Shown here one piece after another: positions 1-12,770 of a stretch of 64,000 nucleotides of DNA. The DNA is from Pseudothauera hydrothermalis. GTDB taxonomy: Bacteria; Pseudomonadota; Gammaproteobacteria; Burkholderiales; Rhodocyclaceae. The translations under genes and the position numbers were made by a program. Where the stretch lies: assembly GCF_003345255.1 (NCBI RefSeq), contig NZ_CP029331.1, positions 1-64,000 on the forward strand, read 5' to 3'. Numbering within the stretch: the stretch's first letter is position 1; each line of letters opens with the position of its first letter. Under the pieces are notes generated by a model, which saw nothing but the letters and a program-made list of their open reading frames with translations, was not told the origin of the DNA and ran no database searches.

Positions 1-1434
1 GTGAGCCAAGACTTCTGGTCCTTCTGCCTGTCGCGTCTCGAGCAGGAATTGCCCGCCCAGCAGTACAACACCTGGATCAAGGCACTTTCGGCCCGAGAAA
101 CGCACACCGCAGACGAACCCCGCATCGCTTTGCAGGCACCCAACCGTTTCGTGCTGCAATGGGTGCGCGAACGCTACCTGCGTCGCATCGTCGAGCTGGC
201 CGCCGAGTTCTACGGTTGCGACCCGTCGATCGAACTCACCCTGCCGCCAGCCGGCAGCCCGCGTCCGGCGGTTTCGGCAAAACCGGCAACCGGATCGATC
301 TCGGCCGCCAACATGCCCACCCCGGTCGGTGCCACCGCTGCCGCGGCACCCGTAGTGGTCAGTCCCCAGCCGGAACCCGAACCGGACATCTCGGCCGCCG
401 ACCTGGCTTACGAAAGAACCCGGCTGAATCCCGACTTCACCTTCGATACCCTGGTCACCGGCCGCGCCAACGATCTGGCCCGCGCAGCGGCGATGCAGGT
501 GGCGCAAAACCCCGGCACCTCCTACAACCCGCTGTTCGTCTATGGCGGCGTGGGCCTGGGCAAGACCCACCTGATCCACGCCATCGGTAACGCGGTGCTG
601 CGCCACAATCCGCGCGCCATGGTGCGCTATGTGCATGCCGAGGATTACTACGCAGACATGGTGCGCGCGCTGCAGCAAAACAGCCACGACGCCTTCAAGC
701 GCTACTATCGCTCACTCGACCTCTTGCTGATCGACGACATCCAGTTCTTCAACCGCAAGAACCGCACCCAGGAAGAGTTCTTCCACGCCTTCAACGCGCT
801 CACCGAGGCCAAGAAACAGATCGTCATCACTTGTGACACCTATCCCAAGGACGTGCAAGGCCTCGAAGACCGCCTGATCTCGCGCTTCGACTGGGGCCTC
901 ACGGTGCAAATCGAGCCTCCCGAGTTGGAGATGCGGGTTGCCATCCTGAAGAAAAAGGCCGAGGCGCTGCGTGTTACGGTCGACGACGATGTCGCCTTTC
1001 TGATCGCCAAAAATCTGCGTTCCAATGTGCGCGAGCTCGAGGGTGCGTTGAACAAGGTCGTGGCCTTCGCGCGCTTCAACGGGCGCGCTATCTCACTGGA
1101 AGTGGCCAAGGAAGCGTTGAAAGATCTGCTCAACGCCCACAACCGGCAACTCACCATCGAGCACATCCAGAAAACCGTGGCCGACTACTACAAGATCAAG
1201 GTCGCCGACATGCATTCGAAAAATCGCACCCGGGTGGTCGCGCGTCCGCGTCAGGTGGCGATGTGGTTGGCCAAGGAGCTCACCCCGATGTCGCTGCCGG
1301 CCATCGGCGAAGCTTTCGGCGGACGCGACCATACTACGGTGCTTCATGCGTACCGCACCATCGCCGAGCTGCGCTTGAGCGATGCGCAACTCAATCATGA
1401 CGTTCATGTGCTGACCCAGGTTTTGCGCGGTTAA
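1..1434 (+). CDS. dnaA: Chromosomal replication initiator protein DnaA
   Basis: Binds DnaA boxes at oriC as an ATP complex, melts the origin and loads DnaB. The 477-residue product is full length: an N-terminal DnaB/DiaA-interaction domain (about 1-85), a Pro/Ala-rich linker (about 85-140), then the AAA+ domain with Walker A GGVGLGKT at 182-189 and Walker B ending in Asp245-Asp246. The C-terminal DNA-binding domain carries the signature [12 protein letters not shown] near 440. It starts with GTG at base 1, so its promoter and the expected rpmH-dnaA origin lie outside the window. dnaN follows after 33 bp, as in most bacteria. Only the very first residues depend on the window edge; the identity is certain. 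Confidence 0.97.
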   Translation: MSQDFWSFCLSRLEQELPAQQYNTWIKALSARETHTADEPRIALQAPNRFVLQWVRERYLRRIVELAAEFYGCDPSIELTLPPAGSPRPAVSAKPATGSISAANMPTPVGATAAAAPVVVSPQPEPEPDISAADLAYERTRLNPDFTFDTLVTGRANDLARAAAMQVAQNPGTSYNPLFVYGGVGLGKTHLIHAIGNAVLRHNPRAMVRYVHAEDYYADMVRALQQNSHDAFKRYYRSLDLLLIDDIQFFNRKNRTQEEFFHAFNALTEAKKQIVITCDTYPKDVQGLEDRLISRFDWGLTVQIEPPELEMRVAILKKKAEALRVTVDDDVAFLIAKNLRSNVRELEGALNKVVAFARFNGRAISLEVAKEALKDLLNAHNRQLTIEHIQKTVADYYKIKVADMHSKNRTRVVARPRQVAMWLAKELTPMSLPAIGEAFGGRDHTTVLHAYRTIAELRLSDAQLNHDVHVLTQVLRG

Positions 1435-1467
1435 GCCCTCCGATCAACCTTTCTACAAAAAGACGCC

Positions 1468-2577
1468 ATGCTCCTGCTCAACACCACCCGCGACGCCCTG
1501 TTGGCCCCGCTGCAATCGGTGGCCGGCATCGTCGAAAAGCGCCACACCCTGCCGATTCTGTCGAACGTGCTGATCGAAAAACAGGGCGATACCCTGACCC
1601 TGCTGGCCACCGACATCGAAATTCAGATCCGCACCACCACTGCCGGACACCAAGACGGAACGGATGCTGCCATTACCGTCGGAGCACGCAAGTTGCAGGA
1701 CATTCTGCGCGCCCTGCCGGACTCGGCCATGGTGTCGATACTGCTCGACGACAAGCGTCTGACCGTAAAGGCCGGCAAAAGCCGCTTTGCGCTGCAGACC
1801 CTGCCGGCGGCCGACTATCCGCGTATGAGCCTGGCCGACGGCGACACCGTGCGCCTGACCCTCAGCCAGCGTACCTTCAAACGCCAGCTCGCCCAGGTGG
1901 CTTACGCCATGGCGCAGCAGGACATTCGCTACTATCTCAACGGCTTGCTGGTGATCGCAGATGGCGGCGAGCTGCGTATGGTGGCCACCGACGGCCACCG
2001 TTTGGCCTATGCCGCCAGCACACTGGAACAACCGGTCGAACAACGTACCGAAGCCATTTTGCCGCGCAAAACCGTGCTCGAACTGTCCCGTCAGCTTGCC
2101 GACAGCGACGATCCGCTGGAAGTCCAGCTCGCTGGCAATCAGGTGGTATTCCGCTTCGGTGCCATCGAACTGATCTCCAAGCTGATCGACGGCAAGTTCC
2201 CCGACTACGAGCGCGTGATTCCGCAAAACCACCCGCGCATGATCACCTTTGAGCGGGTGTCGCTGTTGGCCGCGCTGCAGCGGGCGGCCATTCTCACCTC
2301 CGACAAGTTCCGCGGTGTGCGTTTGGTCATCGGCGACGGCAGCCTGAAGATCGTGTCGACCAACACCGAACAGGAAGAGGCAGTCGAAGAATTGGAAATC
2401 GATTACCACGACCTGCCGCTGGACATTGGCTTTAACGTCACCTATCTGCTCGACGTGATGAACAACCTGTCATCCGAAAAAGTGGAGTGGCGCTTCAACG
2501 ATGGCACCTCCAGCGCGCTGATCACCCTGCCTGGCAACGAGCATTTCAAGTACGTGGTGATGCCGATGCGCATTTGA
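1468..2577 (+). CDS. dnaN: DNA polymerase III sliding clamp, beta subunit
   Basis: Ring-shaped dimeric clamp that tethers DNA polymerase III and other clamp-binding proteins to DNA. The 369 residues match the usual length (about 366) and fold as three repeated clamp domains. The N-terminus MLLLNTTRDALLAPL and the C-terminus ending VVMPMRI are typical of the family, whose C-terminal tail helps interact with the clamp loader. It lies 33 bp after dnaA and is probably cotranscribed with it. In many bacteria recF follows dnaN, but here the next gene is gyrB. Confidence 0.97.
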   Translation: MLLLNTTRDALLAPLQSVAGIVEKRHTLPILSNVLIEKQGDTLTLLATDIEIQIRTTTAGHQDGTDAAITVGARKLQDILRALPDSAMVSILLDDKRLTVKAGKSRFALQTLPAADYPRMSLADGDTVRLTLSQRTFKRQLAQVAYAMAQQDIRYYLNGLLVIADGGELRMVATDGHRLAYAASTLEQPVEQRTEAILPRKTVLELSRQLADSDDPLEVQLAGNQVVFRFGAIELISKLIDGKFPDYERVIPQNHPRMITFERVSLLAALQRAAILTSDKFRGVRLVIGDGSLKIVSTNTEQEEAVEELEIDYHDLPLDIGFNVTYLLDVMNNLSSEKVEWRFNDGTSSALITLPGNEHFKYVVMPMRI

Positions 2578-2595
2578 GCGCGCTAAAAACCACCT

Positions 2596-2615
2596 GGGCC
2601 GCAAGGCCGCGGCCC
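2596..2615 (+). other. GC-rich inverted repeat between dnaN and gyrB
   Basis: A 7-bp perfect stem (GGGCCGC / GCGGCCC) with a 6-nt loop lies 19 bp after the dnaN stop. No run of T follows, so it is not a convincing intrinsic terminator. It could be an attenuating or mRNA-processing hairpin in the 125-bp dnaN-gyrB spacer. Function is not shown by the sequence. Confidence 0.3.
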
Positions 2616-2687
2616 GTCTTCCTGCACCAGGCAATGCAGGCGAGCCCACTGCTGAACCACCTCCGCGCAGCACTCGTTCTCTGGTAA

Positions 2688-5195
<2,508 letters not shown>

Positions 5196-5231
5196 ACACG
5201 CGGCGCCGGCCATTGGGCCGCGCGCGGGGGT

Positions 5232-5567
5232 TCAGCGTGGCTTGTGCACCTCTTGCTCTTCGCGTACTTCGCGAATCACCTCGCCTTCGATCACCACACC
5301 GCCGCCCGGTGCTGCGCGTCGTGGCGCTCGATTACGCATTTCGTACATTTGACTGCGCAATGCCCGGGTCTTCCACATGAACCAGCCCCAAAACACCGCG
5401 CCCACGGTGAGCAACACCGCAAACAACACCACTGAAAACATCAACGCCAACACGAACACGGCGCCAGTAACCACAGCCGCAACGATTTTCTGCCACAGGC
5501 TGAGCGGCTTACCGGAAGAAACAAAAACACGCCCGTAGCCAAATGGGCGGCGATAATTGGATGGCAT
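5232..5567 (-). CDS. Small inner-membrane protein of unknown function
   Basis: I do not recognise a named family. The 111-residue protein starts with a polar, aromatic and basic segment (MPSNYRRPFGYGR). Two closely spaced hydrophobic helices follow at about 24-44 and 45-64, ending in an aromatic WGWFMWKTR motif. A basic, Pro/Gly-rich and then acidic cytoplasmic tail closes the protein. This is a hairpin membrane protein with both ends probably cytoplasmic. It is convergent with gyrB (36 bp apart) and downstream of the AEC transporter gene on the same strand, 151 bp away. Coding potential is supported by third-position GC use and the coherent membrane topology. Confidence 0.7.
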   Translation of the reverse strand: MPSNYRRPFGYGRVFVSSGKPLSLWQKIVAAVVTGAVFVLALMFSVVLFAVLLTVGAVFWGWFMWKTRALRSQMYEMRNRAPRRAAPGGGVVIEGEVIREVREEQEVHKPR

Positions 5568-5718
5568 GTCGATCCTTGTTTGGCTGCGTCATCGACGCGA
5601 TGAAAAGTACGATTGTGAGTGCCGGCGGAGCGAAAAATTCCTCTCCTGATCGGTTTACCGATCACGCCTGCAAGCTCGCGCAGTCCGACAATAGCCTCAA
5701 CCTACGCCAGACCCGCAC

Positions 5719-6672
5719 TCAGATCATGCCCAGGACGCGTAACAGGGTAATACCGGCACTGGTGGTGAGCAATGAACCGACTGTGGTCAGTGCGACGATG
5801 TTGGCCGCCAGCGGTGCATTGCCGCCCATCGCGCGCACCATCACATAGCTGGCCGCGGCGGTTGGTGCCGAGGACATCAAGAGCAGCACGCCCAGCTCGA
5901 TGCCGTGCAAACCGATCGCCACGCCGCCTGCCACGAACAGCAGCGGAATCGCCACCAGCTTGGCGACCGCGGCAAACAATGTGCTCGACAACTGGTCGCG
6001 CAAGCTGCGGAAATTGAGCGCAGCCCCGGTACATAGCAGGGCTAGCGGCAGGGTCAGGTCGGCGAAGTATTGCCCGGATTTCAACACGATTTGCGGCAGT
6101 TCCAGCCCACTTACCGACACCAGCAACCCGGCCAGGATACCGATGATCAGCGGATTGGTGGCGATGCCGCGCAGCATGCGCCCAATACCGCCTCCTCCAC
6201 GCTGCAATGAGCGCTGCAAGGTAATGACCGACAACACATTGAACAAAATGGTGACCAAACCCAGGTACAGGGAGGCGGCGACCAACCCGGCTTCGCCATA
6301 AGCATTCACACAGTAGGCCAGGCCGATGATGCCCATATTGGAGCGGAACGCACCTTGGACCACCACACCACGGTCGCGTGCCGGTTCAATAAAACGTGCG
6401 GCCAACCATTCCAGCAACAGGAACACCACACAGGTAGCCGCCATACCGTAGCCCACCAGCACAAAATTGGCCGTCTCACCGATATGGGTCTGACTGATGC
6501 TGATAAACAGCAGCGCCGGCAGGGCGATATTGAATACCAACCGCGACCCGCTATCGACGAAGGCGTCGGTCAGCATGCCGATGCGTAGCAGCAGCACGCC
6601 CGCGCCAAGGATGACGAAAATCGGCCCGGTGACTGAGAACGAAAACGCCAGGATGTGCAGAAAATCGTTCAT
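5719..6672 (-). CDS. AEC family (auxin efflux carrier-type) transporter
   Basis: Predicted secondary transporter with about ten hydrophobic helices in two five-helix halves, characteristic of the AEC/bile-acid-arsenite superfamily. The 317-residue length fits. Typical features are FRSNMGIIGLAYC in the first half, ALPLALLCTGAALNFRSLRD in the middle and SSAPTAAASYVMVRAMGGN near the end. Bacterial members move malate, malonate or other small carboxylates, but the substrate cannot be read from the sequence. It starts 20 bp before the end of the small DUF2798-like gene upstream on the same strand, so the two are probably cotranscribed. Confidence 0.85.
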   Translation of the reverse strand: MNDFLHILAFSFSVTGPIFVILGAGVLLLRIGMLTDAFVDSGSRLVFNIALPALLFISISQTHIGETANFVLVGYGMAATCVVFLLLEWLAARFIEPARDRGVVVQGAFRSNMGIIGLAYCVNAYGEAGLVAASLYLGLVTILFNVLSVITLQRSLQRGGGGIGRMLRGIATNPLIIGILAGLLVSVSGLELPQIVLKSGQYFADLTLPLALLCTGAALNFRSLRDQLSSTLFAAVAKLVAIPLLFVAGGVAIGLHGIELGVLLLMSSAPTAAASYVMVRAMGGNAPLAANIVALTTVGSLLTTSAGITLLRVLGMI

Positions 6673-6691
6673 CCGTTCGCCTACCGGCCGT

Positions 6692-6919
6692 TCATCGCGC
6701 CAGTGCTGCCAGAATGCGCTGCGTCAGGCGTGCAGCAATCGGCAGGGCAATGTAGGCTGCCATCACTGCCAACGGCCAGGCGATCGCAAAGGCCCGTGCC
6801 CACAAAGCCAGAAAATCCGGACGCAGGCCAAGGTTGATGAGAGTAATCACCGCGGTCATCAAGAACGACATGATGGTCGCCATGATCACGGGTTGGATAT
6901 GCTGGGGCTTGAGTTTCAT
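6692..6919 (-). CDS. DUF2798-like small membrane protein
   Basis: A 75-residue protein from the ATG at 6919 (MKLKPQHIQPVIMATIMSF). Two hydrophobic helices are separated by a short loop containing FLALWARAFAIAWPLA, the layout of DUF2798 proteins. Those proteins are usually about 75-85 residues and of unknown function. A longer reading frame extends upstream to 7018, but its extra 33 residues lack hydrophobic logic, and the ATG at 6919 gives the family-like start. It is directly upstream of the AEC transporter gene on the same strand and may be part of its operon. Function is unknown. Confidence 0.7.
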   Translation of the reverse strand: MKLKPQHIQPVIMATIMSFLMTAVITLINLGLRPDFLALWARAFAIAWPLAVMAAYIALPIAARLTQRILAALAR

Positions 6920-7130
6920 AGTGTGATCCGGTCGCGGCCGGCATCTGTACGCAAAGTTGTCTATTGTGAGCGCTTTAGGCTGCCGCGCGCATCCGCAAAA
7001 CCACCGAGTGGGTACCATTCAAAGCGCTAATCGACTGATTTTTTGCTAGAATTGCTAACACTTTGCCGCCTGCCCGGCTGGTCTGTGCCAGCGAGCCGGC
7101 GGTTTCGCTTTTTTCGCCGTCCGCACACCG

Positions 7131-8744
<1,614 letters not shown>

Positions 8745-8795
8745 AAATTCCGCCGACCGGCAAAAAACACAGCCCCTGCTCGCAATGGCGGCCGT

Positions 8796-9659
8796 TCAGG
8801 CGCGACCGCCCAACTTGCCGATCAGCCCGCGCAGGGTCTCCTGCAGGTCGGCAGGCAGCACCACGATGCGCGAATTCTCGGAATCGCCGAGTTTTTCCAG
8901 CGCGGCAATGTATTTTTCTCCTAGCAGATAAAGCATCGGCGTAGTCTGTTCGCCAATGCTGGCGGTCACCCGGCGGATGGACTCGGCCGAAGCCTCGGCC
9001 AGCATGACCTGCGCATTGGCGTCGCGCTTGGCCGCTTCCAGGCGCGCTTCGGCTTCCAGAATGGCCGCCTGTTTTTCGCCTTCGGCCTTGGTCACCGCGG
9101 CTTTACGCTCGCGCTCGGCGGCCGCCTGCATTTCCATGGCGCGCTGCATCGACTCAGAAGGCTTGATATCCTGAATTTCCACCGACTTCACAGTTAACCC
9201 CCAGTCCACCGCTTCGTCGGCAATGCTCTCACGTAGCCGCGCCTTGATTTTGTCGCGCGAAGACAATGCCTCGTCCAGCTCCATTTCGCCAACGATCGAG
9301 CGCAGCGTGGTCATGATCAGGTTGCGGATGGCCTCGGAAAAGTCGGTGACCCCATAGACCGCCTTGACCGGATCGGTCACTTTGACGAAGGCAATGGCGT
9401 TGGTCAGGATCACCGCGTTGTCCCGGGTAATGACCTCCTGCTCCTGGACATCGAGAATGATGTCCTTGGTGACCAACTTGTAAGCCACCCTGTCCAGATA
9501 AGGAATGAGGATGTTCAGCCCGGGGCGCAGCGTAGCGTGATACTTGCCCAGACGCTCGACGATCCACTCCTCGCCCTGAGCCACCAGACGCACTCCCTTG
9601 GCAATCGTCACCAGCACGAATACCAAAATGGCGATAGCGATGAACAATCCTTCCGACAT
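8796..9659 (-). CDS. SPFH/band 7 membrane protein (QmcA/paraslipin type)
   Basis: Membrane-anchored stomatin-like protein, 287 residues from the ATG at 9659 (MSEGLFIAIAILVF). It has one N-terminal transmembrane helix (about 4-22), then the SPFH domain with GEEWIVERLGKYHATLRPGLN. An alanine- and glutamate-rich coiled coil of the kind that drives ring oligomerisation follows. An in-frame extension to 9770 would overlap the NfeD gene and was not chosen. The NfeD-like gene ends 17 bp upstream, and SPFH plus NfeD is a standard two-gene module linked to membrane microdomains and protease regulation. The precise role here is not known. Confidence 0.9.
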   Translation of the reverse strand: MSEGLFIAIAILVFVLVTIAKGVRLVAQGEEWIVERLGKYHATLRPGLNILIPYLDRVAYKLVTKDIILDVQEQEVITRDNAVILTNAIAFVKVTDPVKAVYGVTDFSEAIRNLIMTTLRSIVGEMELDEALSSRDKIKARLRESIADEAVDWGLTVKSVEIQDIKPSESMQRAMEMQAAAERERKAAVTKAEGEKQAAILEAEARLEAAKRDANAQVMLAEASAESIRRVTASIGEQTTPMLYLLGEKYIAALEKLGDSENSRIVVLPADLQETLRGLIGKLGGRA

Positions 9660-9676
9660 GAACACTCCCCAAAGAC

Positions 9677-10132
9677 TCAGACCTTGCCCACTTTGACCAG
9701 ACTGCCTTCCACGCTGAGCACTTTCACCCGTTCTCCTGCGGCAATCTCGGTGTCGGCCAAGCACGTCCATTCATCCGAGCCCAAGATGGGGCGCTGAAAA
9801 CGCACCCGGCCACGTTGGAAAGGCGCCACCGACCCAACCAAAAGCCCGACCTCGCCAATGGCTTCGCCACTTGAGGTACCGGCCAGCGTTTTGTTTTGTG
9901 AGCGACGGAAAACCCTGAACCACAGCAGCGCCATTGCCACCGAGGCCATTACCCACAAGCCGATCTGCACTGCCAGGTCGAGCTGCGGGCCGATCAGCAC
10001 AACCAGGCCGACCAGTATGGCGCCCAAACCAAACCAGATGATGTAGAAGGCCGGAATCGCCAGCTCCAGCAACACCAGCCCAAGACCGGCAAGCAGCCAG
10101 TACCACCATTGAAAGATCATCGGAGTACTCAT
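9677..10132 (-). CDS. NfeD-like membrane protein (short form)
   Basis: A 151-residue partner of the adjacent SPFH protein. The N-terminal half holds hydrophobic helices at about 8-30 and 35-70 (WYWLLAGLGLVLLELAIPAFYIIWFG). The C-terminal half is a small OB-fold beta barrel (GEVGLLVGSVAPFQRGRVRFQ, GERVKVLSVEGSLVKV). It lacks the N-terminal ClpP-like serine protease domain of long NfeD proteins, so it is the short NfeD1b/YbbK type. It is transcribed ahead of the SPFH gene with 17 bp between them. NfeD-family OB domains are thought to assist assembly of the SPFH scaffold. Confidence 0.88.
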   Translation of the reverse strand: MSTPMIFQWWYWLLAGLGLVLLELAIPAFYIIWFGLGAILVGLVVLIGPQLDLAVQIGLWVMASVAMALLWFRVFRRSQNKTLAGTSSGEAIGEVGLLVGSVAPFQRGRVRFQRPILGSDEWTCLADTEIAAGERVKVLSVEGSLVKVGKV

Positions 10133-10161
10133 TCCATGATGCTAGCGCATCTTGCTGCGCA

Positions 10162-11112
10162 TCAGAATGGCGGATCATAGGCCATCGCCGGCATTGCCGA
10201 CGCTGGCGGCAGCGCGGCCTTCAATTCGCCGCCCAGCGCTTCGACCAAAGCCGGCAGCAGCAGGCGCAACTCCCCGGTCATCAACGCGAAGCCTGCATCG
10301 AACAGTGCCTGGGCGTCGGTTTCCTTGTCGTCGAGCTGCTCGCGTACCACGTCAAGAAATTGCAGCCGCTTGATCTCGGTTTTTTCGGTCAACACAAAGC
10401 TCACCCGGTCGTCGAAAGTCAGCGCCAGCCGGGTAGGCAGTTTGCCAGCGGCCAAGTGCGCACGCACATCTTCGCCGTCCAGCGCATGGCGCACATAGCG
10501 CACCGCGGCTTTTTCATCAACCACCGAGCGCAGCTCGGCATCCTGGTCGATGGTGAAGTTGCCCGGCGCCTCGCCGCCGGCCAGCCAATCGGCCATCGCT
10601 GCCACCGGACCGCGTTCGGTACGCACCAACGACAACGGTAGCGCATCCAACGTTTGGCGCAACACTTCGAGCAAATCTTCAGCGCGGGTCTGGCTGGGCG
10701 CATCCACCCCCAGCCAGCCGTCCACCGGGTCGATCCACGCATACATCTTACGCCGCCGGGTAAAGGCGCGCGGCATCAGCTCCTGCTGCACCGCCTCCCG
10801 CAGTGCTTTCATCTGCTTGCGGCCGGGTTTGTAGCCCTGTTGCGCGGCAATCTCCTCTGCCCGCTCCTCGGCCACCTGACGCACAACGGAGGCCGGCAAC
10901 AGCCGCTGCTCGATGCCGAGCGCAATCAACCACTGGCCGCCAACCGAGTGCACCAACTGCTCACTACCAATCGGCGACACCCAGCCGCGCGACTGCGGCT
11001 CCTGGCTGGCGCAAGGTAAAAAGCGCCGGCGCGCAAGTTGCGCATCGAGCGCTTCCAGGCCAATGTTCCACGGCGCCGGCAGGCGATAGATCTGTAGATT
11101 CTTGAACCACAT
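10162..11112 (-). CDS. rdgC: Recombination-associated protein RdgC
   Basis: Ring-forming DNA-binding protein that limits RecA filament loading and is needed in some replication-restart backgrounds. The ATG at 11112 (MWFKNLQIYRLPAPW) gives 316 residues, matching the family (about 300), and the WFKNLxxYRL start is diagnostic. Other family features are the RGWVSPIG block near 65 and the EIAAQQGYKPGRKQMKALREAV segment. A longer frame to 11190 adds residues with no family logic and was rejected. It is not obviously in an operon; the preceding minus-strand gene ends 90 bp upstream. Confidence 0.93.
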   Translation of the reverse strand: MWFKNLQIYRLPAPWNIGLEALDAQLARRRFLPCASQEPQSRGWVSPIGSEQLVHSVGGQWLIALGIEQRLLPASVVRQVAEERAEEIAAQQGYKPGRKQMKALREAVQQELMPRAFTRRRKMYAWIDPVDGWLGVDAPSQTRAEDLLEVLRQTLDALPLSLVRTERGPVAAMADWLAGGEAPGNFTIDQDAELRSVVDEKAAVRYVRHALDGEDVRAHLAAGKLPTRLALTFDDRVSFVLTEKTEIKRLQFLDVVREQLDDKETDAQALFDAGFALMTGELRLLLPALVEALGGELKAALPPASAMPAMAYDPPF

Positions 11113-11202
11113 AGATTGACTTATCGATTCTGGCTGGTGCTGGCAAACGAAACGCCTGTGCGGTACACCACAACAAGCGGGGGATAGCAATCAAGGTTTT
11201 GG

Positions 11203-11670
11203 TTACTGAAGTCGGCCGGCGGCGGCAATCATACGAATGACCCGCACGGTATCCAGATCGGATTCGTGATAGGCCGAACGTACGATCTGCGCCACCTGCG
11301 CATCCTCGTGCGCCGTTTCAGGCAAGGTGGTTGCGTACTGAAAACGCAAAAAAATTTCACCGGGTTGCGGCTCTTCGATACCGATGGTCAGACTGCCGCC
11401 GGCATGCTCGGCCGTGGGTGCGGATTCAAAGCGCATCCACTGCAAGGCTTGGTAGCTGACCCGGTCTTCGACCACTGCGCCGCCAAAGTGCAGCTCGCGC
11501 ACCAAAGTGCTTTCGCCGCGCTCGCGGATCACGCAACGTTCCAGCCCCGGAAGAAAAGGCCGCGGATCCTCGGCCCGGCATAGCAGACCAAACCAGACTT
11601 CCTCACGGCTCAGCCGCGGTTGTGCCGGATCGGTAAGATCATTGACCTGAACCAAATGCTCAAACCTCAT
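11203..11670 (-). CDS. DUF1857/SRPBCC-like protein
   Basis: A 155-residue protein from the ATG at 11670 (MRFEHLVQVNDLTDP). The pattern of a START/SRPBCC-type helix-grip fold is visible: an N-terminal strand, LSREEVWFGLLCRAEDP, several strands including LVRELHFGGAVVEDRVSY, and a long C-terminal helix. It resembles the DUF1857 family, which is annotated as putative aromatic polyketide or lipid binding but has no proven role in bacteria. The upstream frame to 11712 is an extension without support. A TACAAT -10 hexamer lies 9 nt before this start on the minus strand. Confidence 0.75.
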   Translation of the reverse strand: MRFEHLVQVNDLTDPAQPRLSREEVWFGLLCRAEDPRPFLPGLERCVIRERGESTLVRELHFGGAVVEDRVSYQALQWMRFESAPTAEHAGGSLTIGIEEPQPGEIFLRFQYATTLPETAHEDAQVAQIVRSAYHESDLDTVRVIRMIAAAGRLQ

Positions 11671-11679
11671 GCGCGCTCC

Positions 11680-11685
11680 ATTGTA
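11680..11685 (-). promoter_or_regulatory. Candidate -10 (TACAAT) very close to the SRPBCC-like start
   Basis: On the minus strand, TACAAT is followed by 9 nt and then the ATG at 11670. If transcription starts the usual 6-7 nt after the hexamer, the leader would be about 2-3 nt. A GGAG overlaps the same spacer, so a normal leader from another promoter is also possible. No clear -35 was found. Confidence 0.4.
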
Positions 11686-11732
11686 TTGCGGCCGACAGTG
11701 TACCGTGATCATGGAAACGATGAGACGCGTTC

Positions 11733-11738
11733 TACAAT
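11733..11738 (+). promoter_or_regulatory. Candidate -10 (TACAAT) for the RsuA-like gene
   Basis: TACAAT is followed by only 6 nt before the ATG at 11745, which would make the mRNA essentially leaderless. No Shine-Dalgarno sequence is visible in that gap and no good -35 is seen. The divergent SRPBCC-like gene has the same arrangement 48 bp away on the other strand. Confidence 0.4.
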
Positions 11739-11744
11739 CCTGCC

Positions 11745-12458
11745 ATGAGACTCGAACGCATACTCCATTCCCAAGGTTTCGGCTCGCGCAAGGCCTGTCG
11801 CAGCATGATCCGCAACGGCCGGGTACGCCTTGCCGGCCGCATCATTGACGATCCGTTCGCTGAATTGTCCACCGAAGAGCTTGTTTTCACCGTCGATGAA
11901 CAAACATGGTCTTACCGTGACAAGGCTTATCTGGTGCTGAATAAACCTGCCGGCTATGAGTGCTCTCATCGGCCGCAATGTCATCCCAGCGTGTTTGCTT
12001 TGTTACCCGCGCCACTGGTGGCACGTGGTGTGCAATGTGTTGGCCGGTTGGATCAGGATACCGCCGGGTTGTTGCTGCTCTCGGATGACGGCCAATTCAT
12101 TCATCGCTGGAGCTCTGGCAAGAAAAACGTACCAAAGGTCTATGAAGCGAGCACTGCCGAGGCGGTGACCGATGCGCAAATCCAGGCTTTGCTGAGCGGC
12201 GTGCACCTGAATGGCGAACCGACGCCCGTCCATGCCGTGGCGTGTGAGCGCGTGGCCGAAAATACCTTACGCTTGACCGTGACCGAGGGCAAATACCATC
12301 AGATCAAACGCATGGTGGCAGCGGCTGGAAACCATGTCGAACGACTGCACCGCAGCAAAATCGGCGGCTTTGCTTTACCGTCCGATTTGGCGCGCGGCCA
12401 ATGGCGTTGGCTGACCAATGCTGATGTTGCTGCGCTGGGGGCGTTTGTTTCGCCATAG
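11745..12458 (+). CDS. RsuA-family 16S rRNA pseudouridine synthase
   Basis: Converts a specific uridine in rRNA to pseudouridine, probably U516 of 16S rRNA by its similarity to RsuA. The 237-residue protein has an N-terminal S4 RNA-binding domain (MRLERILHSQGFGSRKACRSMIRNG). The catalytic domain has VLNKPAGYECS near 64-73 and the motif GRLDQDTAGLLLLSDDG with catalytic Asp103. The C-terminal motif EGKYHQIKRMVAAAGNHV is the family's KxHQIRRM block. It could instead act like RluE or RluF on 23S rRNA; the short length and S4 domain favour RsuA. Confidence 0.88.
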   Translation: MRLERILHSQGFGSRKACRSMIRNGRVRLAGRIIDDPFAELSTEELVFTVDEQTWSYRDKAYLVLNKPAGYECSHRPQCHPSVFALLPAPLVARGVQCVGRLDQDTAGLLLLSDDGQFIHRWSSGKKNVPKVYEASTAEAVTDAQIQALLSGVHLNGEPTPVHAVACERVAENTLRLTVTEGKYHQIKRMVAAAGNHVERLHRSKIGGFALPSDLARGQWRWLTNADVAALGAFVSP

Positions 12459-12770
12459 GCAAGTGACTTCCGCTACACGCCAGGCTGAGTCATGGTGCAC
12501 GCTGCAAGGCCGATGGCAGGATGTTTTGCGAGAGCGCCGGTTTTCTTTCTATTTTGAAGTCTTATATAAAAGACAAAGATGTAAATAGTTGTCCAAATTC
12601 TGTGGATAAGTCTTCGATCGACTTGTTATACCCGGACGTTAGTCATTTGATAAACAGTTGGTAACCCCACTGGACGGTTGTGGAGCGAATGTAGACCGAA
12701 TTCACGCTTTGCCAATTGGCCTCGGTTACTCACAAGCGTTCCCCATCATATTCGAGCACTTGTCTACCTC
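12459..12770 (+). other. 312-bp intergenic region with AT-rich island and a perfect DnaA box
   Basis: No gene was found between the RsuA-like gene and earP. Bases 12541-12600 contain only 14 G or C out of 60, and the next 60 bases contain 24, far below the surrounding DNA. TGTGGATAA at 12601-12609 is a perfect DnaA box (TTATCCACA on the minus strand). A second identical box in the same orientation lies at 12824-12832 inside earP, where it coincides with the conserved codons for VVDN. Weaker look-alikes such as TTACTCACA near 12726 are present. A TGTTATACC extended -10-like sequence near 12624-12632 may belong to an earP promoter. Confidence 0.5.
12601..12609 (-). promoter_or_regulatory. Perfect DnaA box in AT-rich spacer upstream of earP
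   Basis: TTATCCACA on the minus strand, at the edge of a 60-bp stretch of 23 percent GC. Such sites bind DnaA-ATP and can lie in origins, in DnaA-titrating loci or in DnaA-regulated promoters. Which applies here cannot be told by reading. Confidence 0.5.
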
